Notes under the pieces: generated by a model | Databases searched by the model: none | The model's input: only the letters and a program-made list of their open reading frames with translations | Told to the model about the DNA's origin: nothing | DNA from: Glandiceps talaboti | Lineage: Eukaryota > Hemichordata > Enteropneusta > Spengelidae | Assembly (NCBI RefSeq): GCF_964340395.1 | Contig: NC_135554.1 | Span: 14,868,092-14,930,091, forward strand | Direction of reading: 5' to 3' | DNA: 62,000 nt | Program-made: the position numbers and the translations under genes | Shown here: positions 24,011-35,071 of the stretch, one piece after another | Layout: each line of letters starts with the position of its first letter | Position numbering within the stretch: the first letter of the stretch is position 1

Positions 24011-24397
24011 AATTACATTCCAAAAAAAAATGATATTTTTGTAATTATTTTCCAATATCGAAGTAAGATATAATGCGACAATATATCAAACGTGTGTGAT
24101 AAATAGCTACCTGAAGTGACAAAATAACCATCTCCAAACTATCAAGAATTGAAAGAAATGTCGCCAGTAAAAGAAAGAACGTGTAATATGTCAATTGTTC
24201 AAAGAATTCACTTTGTAAAAAGTCAACTAAACTAAAGTATGAATTTTACATGGAAGAGTACATTGGAATCCCTAATTACAATTACCTAATGTTAACACAT
24301 AAATGTAACGCAAATCTTGTTATTTGCAAATAAATGAACAATATTAAAAATACGGAAACTTTATATAGGCAAATGCAAAAGTACTTCATATATAGAC

Positions 24398-24485
24398 AAG
24401 ACTCTAAGATACGTCTAGTCACTCCGCCCTCACCGGCATGTGAAGGGATTAACCGATGTGTGAGGGCGCCCGTAATTAAGGTAAA
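24398..24485 (-). mobile_element. MITE-like element, copy 3 (reversed)
   Basis: Read on the minus strand it shows GGGCGCCCTCACACATCGGT, TAATCCCTTC and GGTGAGGGCGGAGTGAC, then ATCTTAGAG, in the same order as the copy at 11366-11470. The outer end near 24485 is degraded. Confidence 0.55.
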
Positions 24486-24715
24486 ATCATGTTAGGAAGA
24501 CTTTCTAATTACTTGTTAAGCTTGCTTGTTCCCAATATATTTAACCAATTTTCTAGTGAAGTTATACACCGGTGTCAACTGGAGTCTCACCCTGCAAGTA
24601 AGACGAAAACGACAACAGATAAAATAACATTTACAACTTGGCAGGCTATTAAAAAACTTGCTCACTTCGAATTTGTTTCCACAGACAAAAGCAATATAAT
24701 TATATAAACTGATAT

Positions 24716-24721
24716 TTTATT
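24716..24721 (-). terminator. Poly(A) signal for the minus-strand exon
   Basis: TTTATT on the + strand, AATAAA on the minus strand, 20 bp beyond the stop codon of the exon at 24742-24970. Confidence 0.35.
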
Positions 24722-24741
24722 GAAAAATCTACAAGACACGA

Positions 24742-24970
24742 TTAATCGTCTCTTACATTTAACCTTTTCTCTCCTGAGCCGTCACAAACTTCTTCACTGT
24801 TGAAAGTATCATGAACACCCTCACTTTGTACAAGCTTGTCACCAACCTCCAACTCGGTACCTTCATCGGCAAACGCGTGGTCCTGTGTCTGTGTAAGGGC
24901 GCCCTCGACATCTGGTTTAGAATCAGAATTTTCTCGATAGTGTGTTGGACTTGTCCTCAGACGGGACTGC
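24742..24970 (-). CDS. Possible last exon of an unknown minus-strand gene
   Basis: On the minus strand an acceptor (ACTTCTTTCAG) precedes an open frame of about 76 codons ending TAA at 24742. The product is acidic and polar (for example EGALTQTQDHAFADEGTELE, then VHDTFNSEEVCDGSGEKR), unlike chance reading of local AT-rich DNA. A poly(A) signal lies 20 bp past the stop. No upstream exon was found and no family is recognised. It could be a gene remnant. Confidence 0.35.
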
Positions 24971-25405
24971 CTGAAAGAAGTACAGGGAGAACTCCTGTGA
25001 TTCCACATTTTTTCTTATAATATTAAACTCTCAAAACAGACAAACTAATATTTCATTATTGATGACGGAAATGTCTATCTGTGATCTTATAGGATAAATG
25101 TCAATTTGATATGTTGTCTTCTAGTTCCAAGCTCAAAATGCCAAAAAATGCTATTTTGCTAAAAACCGTAGGCATTGGTCTGAAAGTCATGAATAGTTAT
25201 GAAAACCAGACATTTAATGATAGAGTCAATACAAAAAACCCATAACAGTTACATTTAATGCAGACATGTCTTGTGTTGAGAAATAGATCAACCTGGCGAA
25301 AGTATATCTTAAAGTCAATCACATGTGTTAAAGTGAAGCTGGGAATTATGTTCATCAGGGAATTGAAGAGATCCTAAAGTTTTCTTGTGCCGTTATAGGT
25401 CCGTG

Positions 25406-25407
<2 letters not shown>

Positions 25408-25449
<42 letters not shown>

Positions 25450-25504
25450 CATACACTGTAATTATTTATCCATTTGAGCTGTGTGTGTGTGTGCGTGCGT
25501 GTGC

Positions 25505-25571
<67 letters not shown>
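25408..25571. repeat. (CA)n/(TA)n and (GT)n microsatellites
   Basis: CA run at 25408-25436 followed by TATATA, then a GT run at 25481-25571 with GCGT interruptions. CA and GT faces are inverted to each other with 40 bp between. Confidence 0.9.
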
Positions 25572-25575
<4 letters not shown>

Positions 25576-25847
25576 ATCAAATGTCAATCCATTACCCCCC
25601 GAAACCACCACCGCTGTAAAGCCACAAAATGTTGTGAAGCCACGCACTCGGGCTCCACACTTTTGGCCCTCCTATTACGCTTAAAAAGGCATAAAAAGTG
25701 CCTAGAAATGTTCTCAGCAATGGTCCTACTTTTTTGTCAAAAATATAATATGTGCGAAAATCGGCGTGAGTGTTCGCAAAAGTCACCAGGAAAGCACACA
25801 CACATGTTCTAGGCACATAGCGCCACCAAGAGTTGAAATCGTTCATG

Positions 25848-25858
25848 TGCGCATGCGC
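25848..25858. promoter_or_regulatory. NRF1-type palindrome (possible promoter)
   Basis: TGCGCATGCGC matches the consensus of the NRF1 (alpha-Pal) factor, a common CpG-promoter site in animals. It lies between the possible minus-strand gene (24742) and the + strand exon at 28459, so it could serve either. No TATA box is seen. A donor-like AAG|GTTAGT follows at 25964. Confidence 0.35.
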
Positions 25859-26429
25859 GTATCTCTGTAACTAGTGTAAGTTTGCTGTTCACTTGTGAGT
25901 ACTTCCAGGGAGCATTCACGACCTCATGACAAGTCCTGTCATTGGAGTTTCCTTTTTCTGAAGGTTAGTAATCCACCACTCATATTTTGGTAATTTAATG
26001 ACTACCATTTAAGACCATTATTTCAGAGTTTCAAAATGAATTGGCGACACTATTATTCTGACCCTTCACAGTGAGCAAACTCAAATTGAATATGGTCGCT
26101 CATATGTGTGGCCCTCTGTGCTGTAGATGTTGTTGAATTCATCTATTTTTGTCAACATTTTCAGCATTTATTGTTGCCAAGCCTTTCATCAAAGGATAGA
26201 GACATTCATCTGCATGCATGTGTTTTTTTATTTAAAAGTAGTCGCTCATGTTCCAGACAGAGGCGATCTTCTAGGGCTGTACAATTTTAGTTGATGGCGA
26301 CATGCCTAAATCTGGGTAGTCTGAAAAGGGAAAGCACAGAAGCCAAGAGTACTGAAAAACGAAAAGTCACAAATGAATGAAAATATAGACCATGTTTATG
26401 CTTACCATACAAAATTTACAGTGTACACC

Positions 26430-27230
26430 TCATGTAGTGGGGGAGGGGTCCTAGGGGTCTCCCCCTAGAAATCCTGGAGGTTTTGTACTGTGAAAAGTCA
26501 ATTTTGAGACTATTCAGACCCTTTCAGACAATAATTTCCAAGCTTTACAAGACAGCACCAACATGTAAAAAGCAACTACACAGGGTTGAAATACTTATAC
26601 TTTGATAGCATCTTGACAGTAAGTCGGGAAGAGCTTGAGACTGGGATATGTCCACCTTATGTGGGGGGGGGGGGGGGTCCAAGGGATCTCCCTCTAGAAG
26701 CCCTGGAGGATTGTTATTCTTAAAGCCAATTTTAGGCTATTCAAACCCTTTCAAGCAATAACTCAATCCATGCTTTACAAGACAGCACAATCAAGTATCA
26801 GAAACTATTATTTATAACTTACATAGGGTTGAAAATATGTTCTTAAACAGTTAAATGACATCATTATATACATATAGTAAAGGTCAGCACATCTACTGGT
26901 ACTATCATTGGTAGGGGAGATTTGGAGTTTAAGACAATTTTAGACTACCTTGGCAAACATTTCACATCTTTAAAAGACAATATCATCTCAAATTAGAATT
27001 GGGTGAAAATATTTAAGAAAAGTTTAATACCATTATGACAGTAAAAAGGTTGTTGGTTGAATGTATGAGTGACCTCTGGGGGTGAGGGAGTCCTTGGGGG
27101 TTTCCCCCTGGGAGATCTGCAGTTTTTTGCTTCTATTAAGGAAATGCTTAGGTTATTCATATCCTTTGAGCTAATATTTCCAAGCTTCGAATAGCTAACG
27201 TAAATGTAAGTTTTAAATGGGTTTCCCATG
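26430..27230 (+). repeat. Diverged about 220-bp tandem module with G-rich head
   Basis: Modules start with a G-run and a GTCCTAGGGGTCTCCCCCTA-like block (about 26440, 26664 and 27075) and continue TTTTGAGACTATTCAGACCC, then TTTACAAGACAGCAC and AGGGTTGAAA. A further module (about 26900) has lost the G-rich head. A reversed copy is at 51954-52155. Confidence 0.7.
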
Positions 27231-28458
27231 TCACATAAAAATGGCCCTGTAACATTGGTATAGTGGCATTAATATTGCATGTATAGTAAAGTCACCGGTA
27301 TGTTAGAGAACTTTAGGTGGTCATACCTAGTGTATTTATAGAAACTGGAAATTGATGAGATGTGGTGATTTGTAGTGTCCAAAATAGAAAGTGTATTAAT
27401 TCTGACAAGTTCATAGTGACGAGTAGGGAACATTTTAGATTAACTTCTTTTATAAACTATCTATGAAGATTACCATGATTACGAAACCTTCAAGTTCACT
27501 TTTGCCCGAAAGTGCAATATAAGTGAAGCACTGATTGTGAAACAGTCAATCATTTACATGACATGTTCTGTAACTAGTGTGGTAGCTAGGTAATACATGT
27601 ATATGTATATTTATAGTTATGCTTGAACTAATAAGTAATATTAAAAAATTCATGTAAGAAACAGGGACAAGAACAAATATTTACATGTACCACATTTCAG
27701 ACAAGGCTATATGCCATTGCAGAAAAAGGATTTTTTTCTTCCATCACAATCCAAAACACAATGACCCCTCCCCCTATCCATAATTTTAAAAACAGAATAC
27801 CCCCCCCCCACTGACAATTTCAAAAACAGGGTGACTCCCTCCCAATCCACCCACCCCACCCCCCAGGGCAAAGAAACTGACCGGTCCCAAATGCCAGATC
27901 AATCTCTTAATGTCTTGCTAGACATCTGAGCATAAAACTGACAATGCATGAGAAGGGAATGAGATGACTTGCATTGCAGCATATGGAATACTGGAACACC
28001 CTCAGATTTCTTACTGGACTTCAGCTTGATGTCATACAATTAAATTATCTCTGTCAGTGATTATACCCAAATGATGCTTGCATTTTGTGTAAATATAGCA
28101 ATTCCTTGATTTGTAAAGAAACGGCTCATTGCTGAATACTGTTTGCATTCCTTTTGCTGTATAAGCATATTATTGTATGAATCATGGCACAATAAATAGT
28201 ATATATGGATGAGAAAACATTAAATGTGTAACCAAAAATATTTGTATCATTCTAGACACTGATTATGAGTGGTTACAACATGACTGTAACAAATAATATA
28301 TATATGGACCTACATATGCTAACAAGTTGTTAGTGTCAAACTTTCTTTCAAGCAGTTGTGGGCTGACATAATGTTTGGATGCAACATGGGTCTGAACACA
28401 CTAGAGTTCTGTTTAATGTATATTGCTGAAAATTGTCCCTTTTTCTTTGCACATGTAG
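27231..28458. other. No gene seen
   Basis: AT-rich DNA with C-runs at 27765-27875 (CCCCTCCCCCTATCC, CCCCCCCCCA). The phrase AAACTGACCGGTC is shared with 52215-52225, so this too is probably old repeat. No splice-bounded frame was found. Confidence 0.5.
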
Positions 28459-28631
28459 TTGGGACAAAGTCTAAAGTTGTTCGACGAAAATTGCCATGGA
28501 CAAAGGCTGAAGAAGAAGCCATTGACAGGCATTTCATGTCTCACATTCAAAAGAGGAAAGCTGTAATAAAGACTGAAGCTGAAGAATGCCAATTGAAGGA
28601 GAAAGTGTTGTGCAACAGGGACTGGAAATAA
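28459..28631 (+). pseudogene. Terminal exon of a transposon-associated family, early stop
   Basis: A good acceptor (TTGCACATGTAG) opens a phase-1 frame encoding KVVRRKLPWTKAEEEAIDRH and, further on, KTEAEECQ and LCNRDWK, then TAA. The RRxPW-x-EEE-A-H-F, C, then NRxWK layout resembles the C-terminal domain of many uncharacterised metazoan proteins, several in repetitive or transposon settings (recollection, not searched). In those the Trp-Lys motif usually continues with an IK-x-x-V stretch. Here the codons just after the TAA read IKWHV, which suggests that the stop replaced a sense codon. AATAAA at 28631-28636 overlaps the stop. Confidence 0.45.
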
Positions 28632-28636
28632 ATAAA

Positions 28637-29280
28637 ATGGCATGTTCAAACCAGAGCAATATCATATGAAAAAAGGGGGAAAAAAGGAATCAAACAGGTG
28701 TGGTATAGTACTGACATTTTGAAAACATTGGCATTGCCATGGAAATTTACCACACAATGTAATTTTCATATGAGCATTTTCTAATCAAAATTAGTCAATT
28801 TTCATTGTAATTAAAATGACTGACCATCAAGCCTTTGTGTTGTGTTACACTAACAATAAATGCAATCGGAACTGGCTTTGATTCTAGGCTACATATTTTG
28901 TGATTACCCACTGATTTCAAAATCTCAACCTTTCGCTGACAAAACAAAACTTAAGTGTGCTGTAAGGTGTTTGATTTTTGGCACCTGTTTTCTGACATTT
29001 TTGAAAGACAGCTCATATGAACTAGAGTAACTAAGATACTTCATCAAAACATTTTATTCAAAGGTGAAGGCTTTTTGACGTTGAGTTTTCCAAGTTCCTG
29101 TTTTCCTCTTCATATGCAAGTTTGACTTCACAGAGTATGTAGGAATTTGTTTATCTGGGAAATGACTTTTTTTACCCAATATTAAAAAAACATGGGTTCT
29201 CAGTATGGTATATTTGTAACTTTGTTGGCTTTGATGTTTATAAAAAAGAGTTTGTGTACTCTCCCCAGTCGCACATTTAA
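28637..29280. other. No gene seen
   Basis: AT-rich spacer between the broken exon and the tandem array, without splice-bounded frames. Confidence 0.5.
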
Positions 29281-32275
29281 CCATGTTGCAATGTTACTTT
29301 GTAAATGATCCTACTTTTTCAAGGTCTTTTTTTTCTTTTTCATAATTGTGAAGTCAAAATCAAAGGTCTGTCATGTTGCCATATTACTAAGAGTGTGTAG
29401 ATGGCCTTATTTGTCACTGACATTATCACACTCCAGGGCCTTCCATTGTACCATGGTACCAAGGGTGTGTAAATGGCCCTGTGCTTTTCTGTTGAAAATA
29501 CACACACCAAGGTATTATTATAGCTTGTATTGTGTACATGATTTGACTTATTTGTGTCTTCTATTTAAAATTACAGCAGAAATTGAATCTCTCATCTGTG
29601 GCCTGAGCTTTGAGGACTTTGTGGTGACCATAGTATAAGGAACTTTAATGGGTTCTAGGCTACATATTAACTTGTTTGGTAACCTATCACAGTCTTATTT
29701 CAAAGGCAAAATACTTTAAACTCACTTTCCTAAATATAACAACAGTGGAATAATTTTGATTCATGTTCCTCTTCCTGGAAAAATGCTTTGGTGCAGGTAG
29801 TAGCTAGTTGCTAACTGGATAAATCTCTGTTGTACAGGAAAGAGTTTAACCTATGCAATCAGAATCTGTTATTAAGTTTTTTAAAAGTAAATTTGTTAGT
29901 CAGATAAGGCACAGCAATTTTTGACAGTTGGGGGGGGGGGAGAGTTATTTATACAAATGCATCATGTAACCTACTTTAGACTCCATGTGAGTTCTGCCAA
30001 CTATGGTCACTACACTCTCACCTGGGCTCAATGCATGGTCATACATAAATTCAGCTGTGACATGGGCTAGTGTATCGATCGACCATATTCTAAAAATAAT
30101 GCATGGAACTACCCCGTCCTTGGAAATGTACCATATAATTCATTTTCTCCATTGCCCAAACAAAAATACTCAGTACCTGAACAATAATTGTAATCTCTGA
30201 CTAACTATGAAGCCTTGGAGTATGTGAAGTGATAATATAAGTGGACCTGGCATTCTGGGCCACCTACTCACTTGTTTGTTCACCTATCACACCAATTTAT
30301 TTGAAAAGTTCACCTTCACTGAGTATCATGGTGGAACTGTATTTCTTATTGTTCATTTGAAGTCAGCTTTTCAAATATTTGAAAAATAAAAAAAAATGAA
30401 CAGGGATTGGGGATACTTTATGTAAACACCATGATCAAAGTTTAAGTTTAAACTTTTCTTACTTCATTTTTTTCACTTTATGCACACGTTTTACTTCTCA
30501 GATCAACTAACAAACCCTTTTACGTGGAAGTCTTTATTCCAAAATAAAATAATGTTGGTCTACATCATAGCAAAGTTCTAACTATTGGTTTTGATGTTTC
30601 AAATAAAAATATATGATCAGTATATTTTTTCTGTTTTTGGTGTAATATCCCCCTAAAGTCTAATATCTAGCAAGACCACATATATGAAGTGCTGTCAAAT
30701 GTGAGAACAATATATTGAGTCATCAGTCATCTTACAATTGTATATTGGTTGCTGTTCAAAGCTGCATAGCCTGTAGTTGATGTCTAGTCTGTTTACATTC
30801 TGGGACTTCCTACTTTTCCACTTCAAAACACAATAATGTCCCCCTCTCTACCAAACTGCAATGAGTGTTTAAATGACCCCACTTTCAACTTAAAAAATAC
30901 ATTCTACCAAAATATTATGAATGTGTAAATGTTCAACTTTCCTCGTAAAAGTACACACTACAAACTCCTTTCATTGTGCCATATTATTACTATGATTGTA
31001 TAAATGGCCAACTTTCAATGCATAAATGGACAGTCAAAGGTCTGTCATGTTGCCATATTACTAAGAGTGTGTAGATGGCCTTATTTGTCACTTAAATTAT
31101 CACACTCCAGGGCCTTCCATTTGACCACGGTACAAAGGGTGTGTAAATGGCCCTGCTTTTCTGTTGAAAATACACACACCAGGGTATTACTTTGTAGCTT
31201 GTATTGTGTACATGATTTGACTTATTTGTGTCTTCTATTTGAAATTACAGCAGAAATTGAATCTCTCATCTGTGGCCTGAGCTTTGGTGACTTTGTGGTG
31301 ACCATAGTATAAGGAACTTGAATGGATACTGGGCTCCATAGTAAATTGTTTGCTAACCTATCACAGTCTTATTTCAAAAGCACAATACTTTAAACTCACT
31401 TTCCTAAATATAACAACAATGGAATAATTTTGATTCATGTTCCTCTTCCTGGAAAAATGTTTCAATGCAGGTAGTAGCTAGTTACTAACTGGACAAATCT
31501 CTGTTGTACAGGAAAGAGTTTGACCTTTGTAAGCAGAATTTTTTGTTATTAAGTTTTTTGAAAAGTATATTTGTTAGTCACAAAAGGCACAATAATTTTT
31601 GGCAGATGAGGGGGGGGGGAGAGTTATTTATACAAATGCATCATGTAACCTACTTTAGACTCCATGTGAGTTCTGCCAACTATGGTCACTACACCGTCAC
31701 CTGGGCTCAATGCATGGTCATACATAAATTTAGCTGTGACCATGGGCTAGTGTGTCGATCAACCACATTCTGAAAATAATACATGGCTTTCCTTGGAAAT
31801 GTACCATTTAATTCATTTTTTTGGTTGCTGTTCAAAGCTGCATAGCCTGTAGTTGACCTCTTGTCTGTTTACATTCTGGGACTTCCCACTTTTCCACTTC
31901 AGAACACAATAATGTCTCCCTCTCTACCAAATTACCATAAGTGTTTAAATGACCCCATGTTAAACTTTAAAAAATACATTCTACCAAAATACTATGAATG
32001 TGTAAATGTTCAACTTTCCTCATAAGTACACACTACAAACTCCTTTCATTGTGCCATATTATTACTATGATTGTATGAATGGCCAACTTTCAATGTATAA
32101 ATGGACAGTCAAAGGTCTGTCATGTTGCTATATTACTAAGAGTGTGTAGATGGCCTTATTTGTCACTTAAATTATCACACTCCAGGGCCTTCTATTGTAC
32201 CATGGTACCAAGGGTGTGTGAACGGCCCTGCTTTTCTGTTGAAAATACACACACCAAAGTATTACTTTGTAGCTT

Positions 32276-32276
<1 letters not shown>

Positions 32277-32322
<46 letters not shown>

Positions 32323-32575
32323 CCTTATTTAGACTCGATAGCCTCATAGGTATAATGCCTCTTTTCATGAGGGTCGAGTTATTATTATCCCTAGCATAGA
32401 CCTAAATCTATAACCAGGTACCCAATTATACAGCTGGGTTATCTGAGGCACAATCGTGGTTCAAACCTTGCCCAAGGATTTTAGCCATTCAGAAACAAAT
32501 GGCAGCGACGGGGCTCGAACCTGCAATCTGCAGATTCAAAGCCGGCCACTCTAACCATTCACCCATCATGACTCC
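32277..32575 (-). mobile_element. tRNA-derived SINE
   Basis: On the minus strand the head has an A box-like TGGGTGAATGGTTAGAG (32549-32565) and a perfect B box GGTTCGAGCCC (32511-32521), the internal Pol III promoter. The body contains CAGCTGTATAATTGGGTACC, and the element ends in (TTA)n (32277-32322 on the + strand). It interrupts a short array unit between CTTGTAAT and ACACAATTTGAC. The body motif recalls marine-invertebrate SINEs; I cannot name the family. Confidence 0.85.
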
Positions 32576-35071
32576 ACACAATTTGACTTGTGTCTTCTAT
32601 TTGAAATTACAGCAGAAATTGAATCTCTCATCTGTGGCCTGAGCTTTAGTGACTTTGTGGTGACCATAGTATAAGGAACTTGAATGGATACTGGGCTCCA
32701 TACTAACTTGTTTGCTAACCTATCATAGTCTTAATTCATAAACACAATACTTTAAATCACTTTCCTAAATATAACAGCAATGGGATAATTTTGATTCATG
32801 TTCCTCTTCCTGGAAAAATGTTTTAATGCAGGTAGTAGCTAGTCACTAACTGGACAAATCTCTGTTGTACAGGAAAGAGTTTGACCTTTGTAAGCAGAAT
32901 TTTTTTGTTATTAAGTTTTTTACAAAGTAAATTTGTTAGTCACATAAGGCACAATAATTTTTGGCAGATGAGGGGGGGGGGGCAGACTTATTTATACAAA
33001 TGCATCATGTAACCTACTTTAGACTCCATGTGAGTTCTGCCAACTATGGTCACTACACCGTCACCTGGGCTCAATGCATGGTCATACAAAAATTTAGCTG
33101 TGACCATGGGCTAGTGTATCGATCGACCACATTCTGAAAATAATGCATGGCCTTCCTTGGAAATGTACCATTTAATTCATTTTTTTGGTTGCTGTTCAAA
33201 GCTGCATAGCCTGTAGTTGACCTCTTGTCTGTTTACATTCTGGGACTTCCTACTTTTCCACTTCAGAACACAATAATGTCTCCCTCTCTACCAAATTACC
33301 ATGAGTGTTTAAATGACCCCATGTTAAACTTTAAAAAATACATTCTACCAAAATACTATGAATGTGTAAATGTTCAACTTTCCTCGTAAAAGTACACACT
33401 ACAAACTCCTTTCATTGTGCCATATTATTACTATGATTGTATAAATGGCCAACTTTCAATGCATATATGGACAGTCAAAGGTCTGTCATGTTGCCATATT
33501 ACTAAGAGTGTGTAGATGGCCTTATTTGTCACTTAAATTATCACACTCCAGGGACTTCCATTTGACCACGGTACAAAGGGTGTGTAAATGGCCCTGCTTT
33601 TCTGTTGAAAATACACACACCAGGGTATTACTTTGTAGCTTGTATTGTGTACATGATTTGACTTATTTGTGTCTTCTATTTGAAATTACAGCAGAAATTG
33701 AATCTCTCATCTGTGGCCTGAGCTTTGGTGACTTTGTGGTGACCATAGTATAAGGAACTTTAATGGATACTGGGCTCCATAGTAAATTGTTTGCTAACCT
33801 ATCACAGTCTTATTTCAAAAGCACAATACTTTAAACTCACTTTCCTAAATATAACAACAATGGAATAATTTTGATTCATGTTCCTCTTCCTGGAAAAATG
33901 TTTTAATGCAGGTAGTAGCTAGTCACTAACTGGACAAATCTCTGTTGTACAGGAAAGAGTTTGACCTTTGTAAGCAGAATTTTTTGTTATTAAGTTTTTT
34001 GAAAAGTATATTTGTTAGTCACAAAAGGCACAATAATTTTTGGCAGATGAGGGGGGGGGGGAGAGTTATTTATACAAATGCATCATGTAACCTACTTTAG
34101 ACTCCATGTGAGTTCTGCCAACTATGGTCACTACACCGTCACCTGGGCTCAATGCATGGTCATACATAAATTTAGCTGTGACCATGGGCTAGTGTATCGA
34201 TCGACCACATTCTGAAAATAATGCATGGCTTTCCTTGGAAATGTACCATTTAATTCATTTTTTTGGTTGCTGTTCAAAGCTGCATAGCCTGTAGTTGACC
34301 TCTTGTCTGTTTACATTCTGGGACTTCCTACTTTTCCACTTCAGAACACAATAATGTCTCCCTCTCTACCAAATTACCATGAGTGTTTAAATGACCCCAT
34401 GTTAAACTTTAAAAAATACATTCTACCAAAATACTATGAATGTGTAAATGTTCAACTTTCCTCATAAGTACACACTACAAACTCCTTTCATTGTGCCATA
34501 TTATTACTATGATTGTATGAATGGCCAACTTTCAATGTATAAATGAACAGTCAAAGGTCTGTCATGTTACAATATTACTAAGAGTGTGTAGATGGCCTTA
34601 TTTGTCACTTAAATTATCACACTCCAGGGCCTTCTATTGTACCATGGTACCAAGGGTGTGTGAATGGCCCTGCTTTTCTGTTGAAAATACACACACCAAA
34701 GTATTACTTTGTAGCTTGTAATGTGTACACAATTTGACTTGTGTCTTCTATTTGAAATTACAGCAGAAATTGAATCTCTCATCTGTGGCCTGAGCTTTAG
34801 TGACTTTGTGGTGACCATAGTATAAGGAACTTGAATGGATACTGGGCTCCATACTAACTTGTTTGCTAACCTATCATAGTCTTAATTCATAAACACAATA
34901 CTTTAAACTCACTTTCCTAAATATAACAGCAATGGGATAATTTTGATTCATGTTCCTCTTCCTGGAAAAATGTTTTAATGCAGGTAGTAGCTAGTCACTA
35001 ACTGGACAAATCTCTGTTGTACAGGAAAGAGTTTGACCTTTGTAAGCAGAATTTTTTTGTTATTAAGTTTT

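Noticed and set aside
31004-31312. 102-aa frame in the tandem array as a gene family
   Set aside because: The frame is broken or truncated in most units, with changes not sparing codon positions as far as I can judge. Kept as a repeat with an exon-like end.
32490-32575. A functional tRNA gene
   Set aside because: A and B boxes are present but the sequence cannot fold as a full cloverleaf by eye and is joined to a SINE body and tail.
34609-34818. 69-aa minus-strand frames repeated in several array units (MVTTK...)
   Set aside because: They recur only because the units are copies of each other; no start context, family or splice support.
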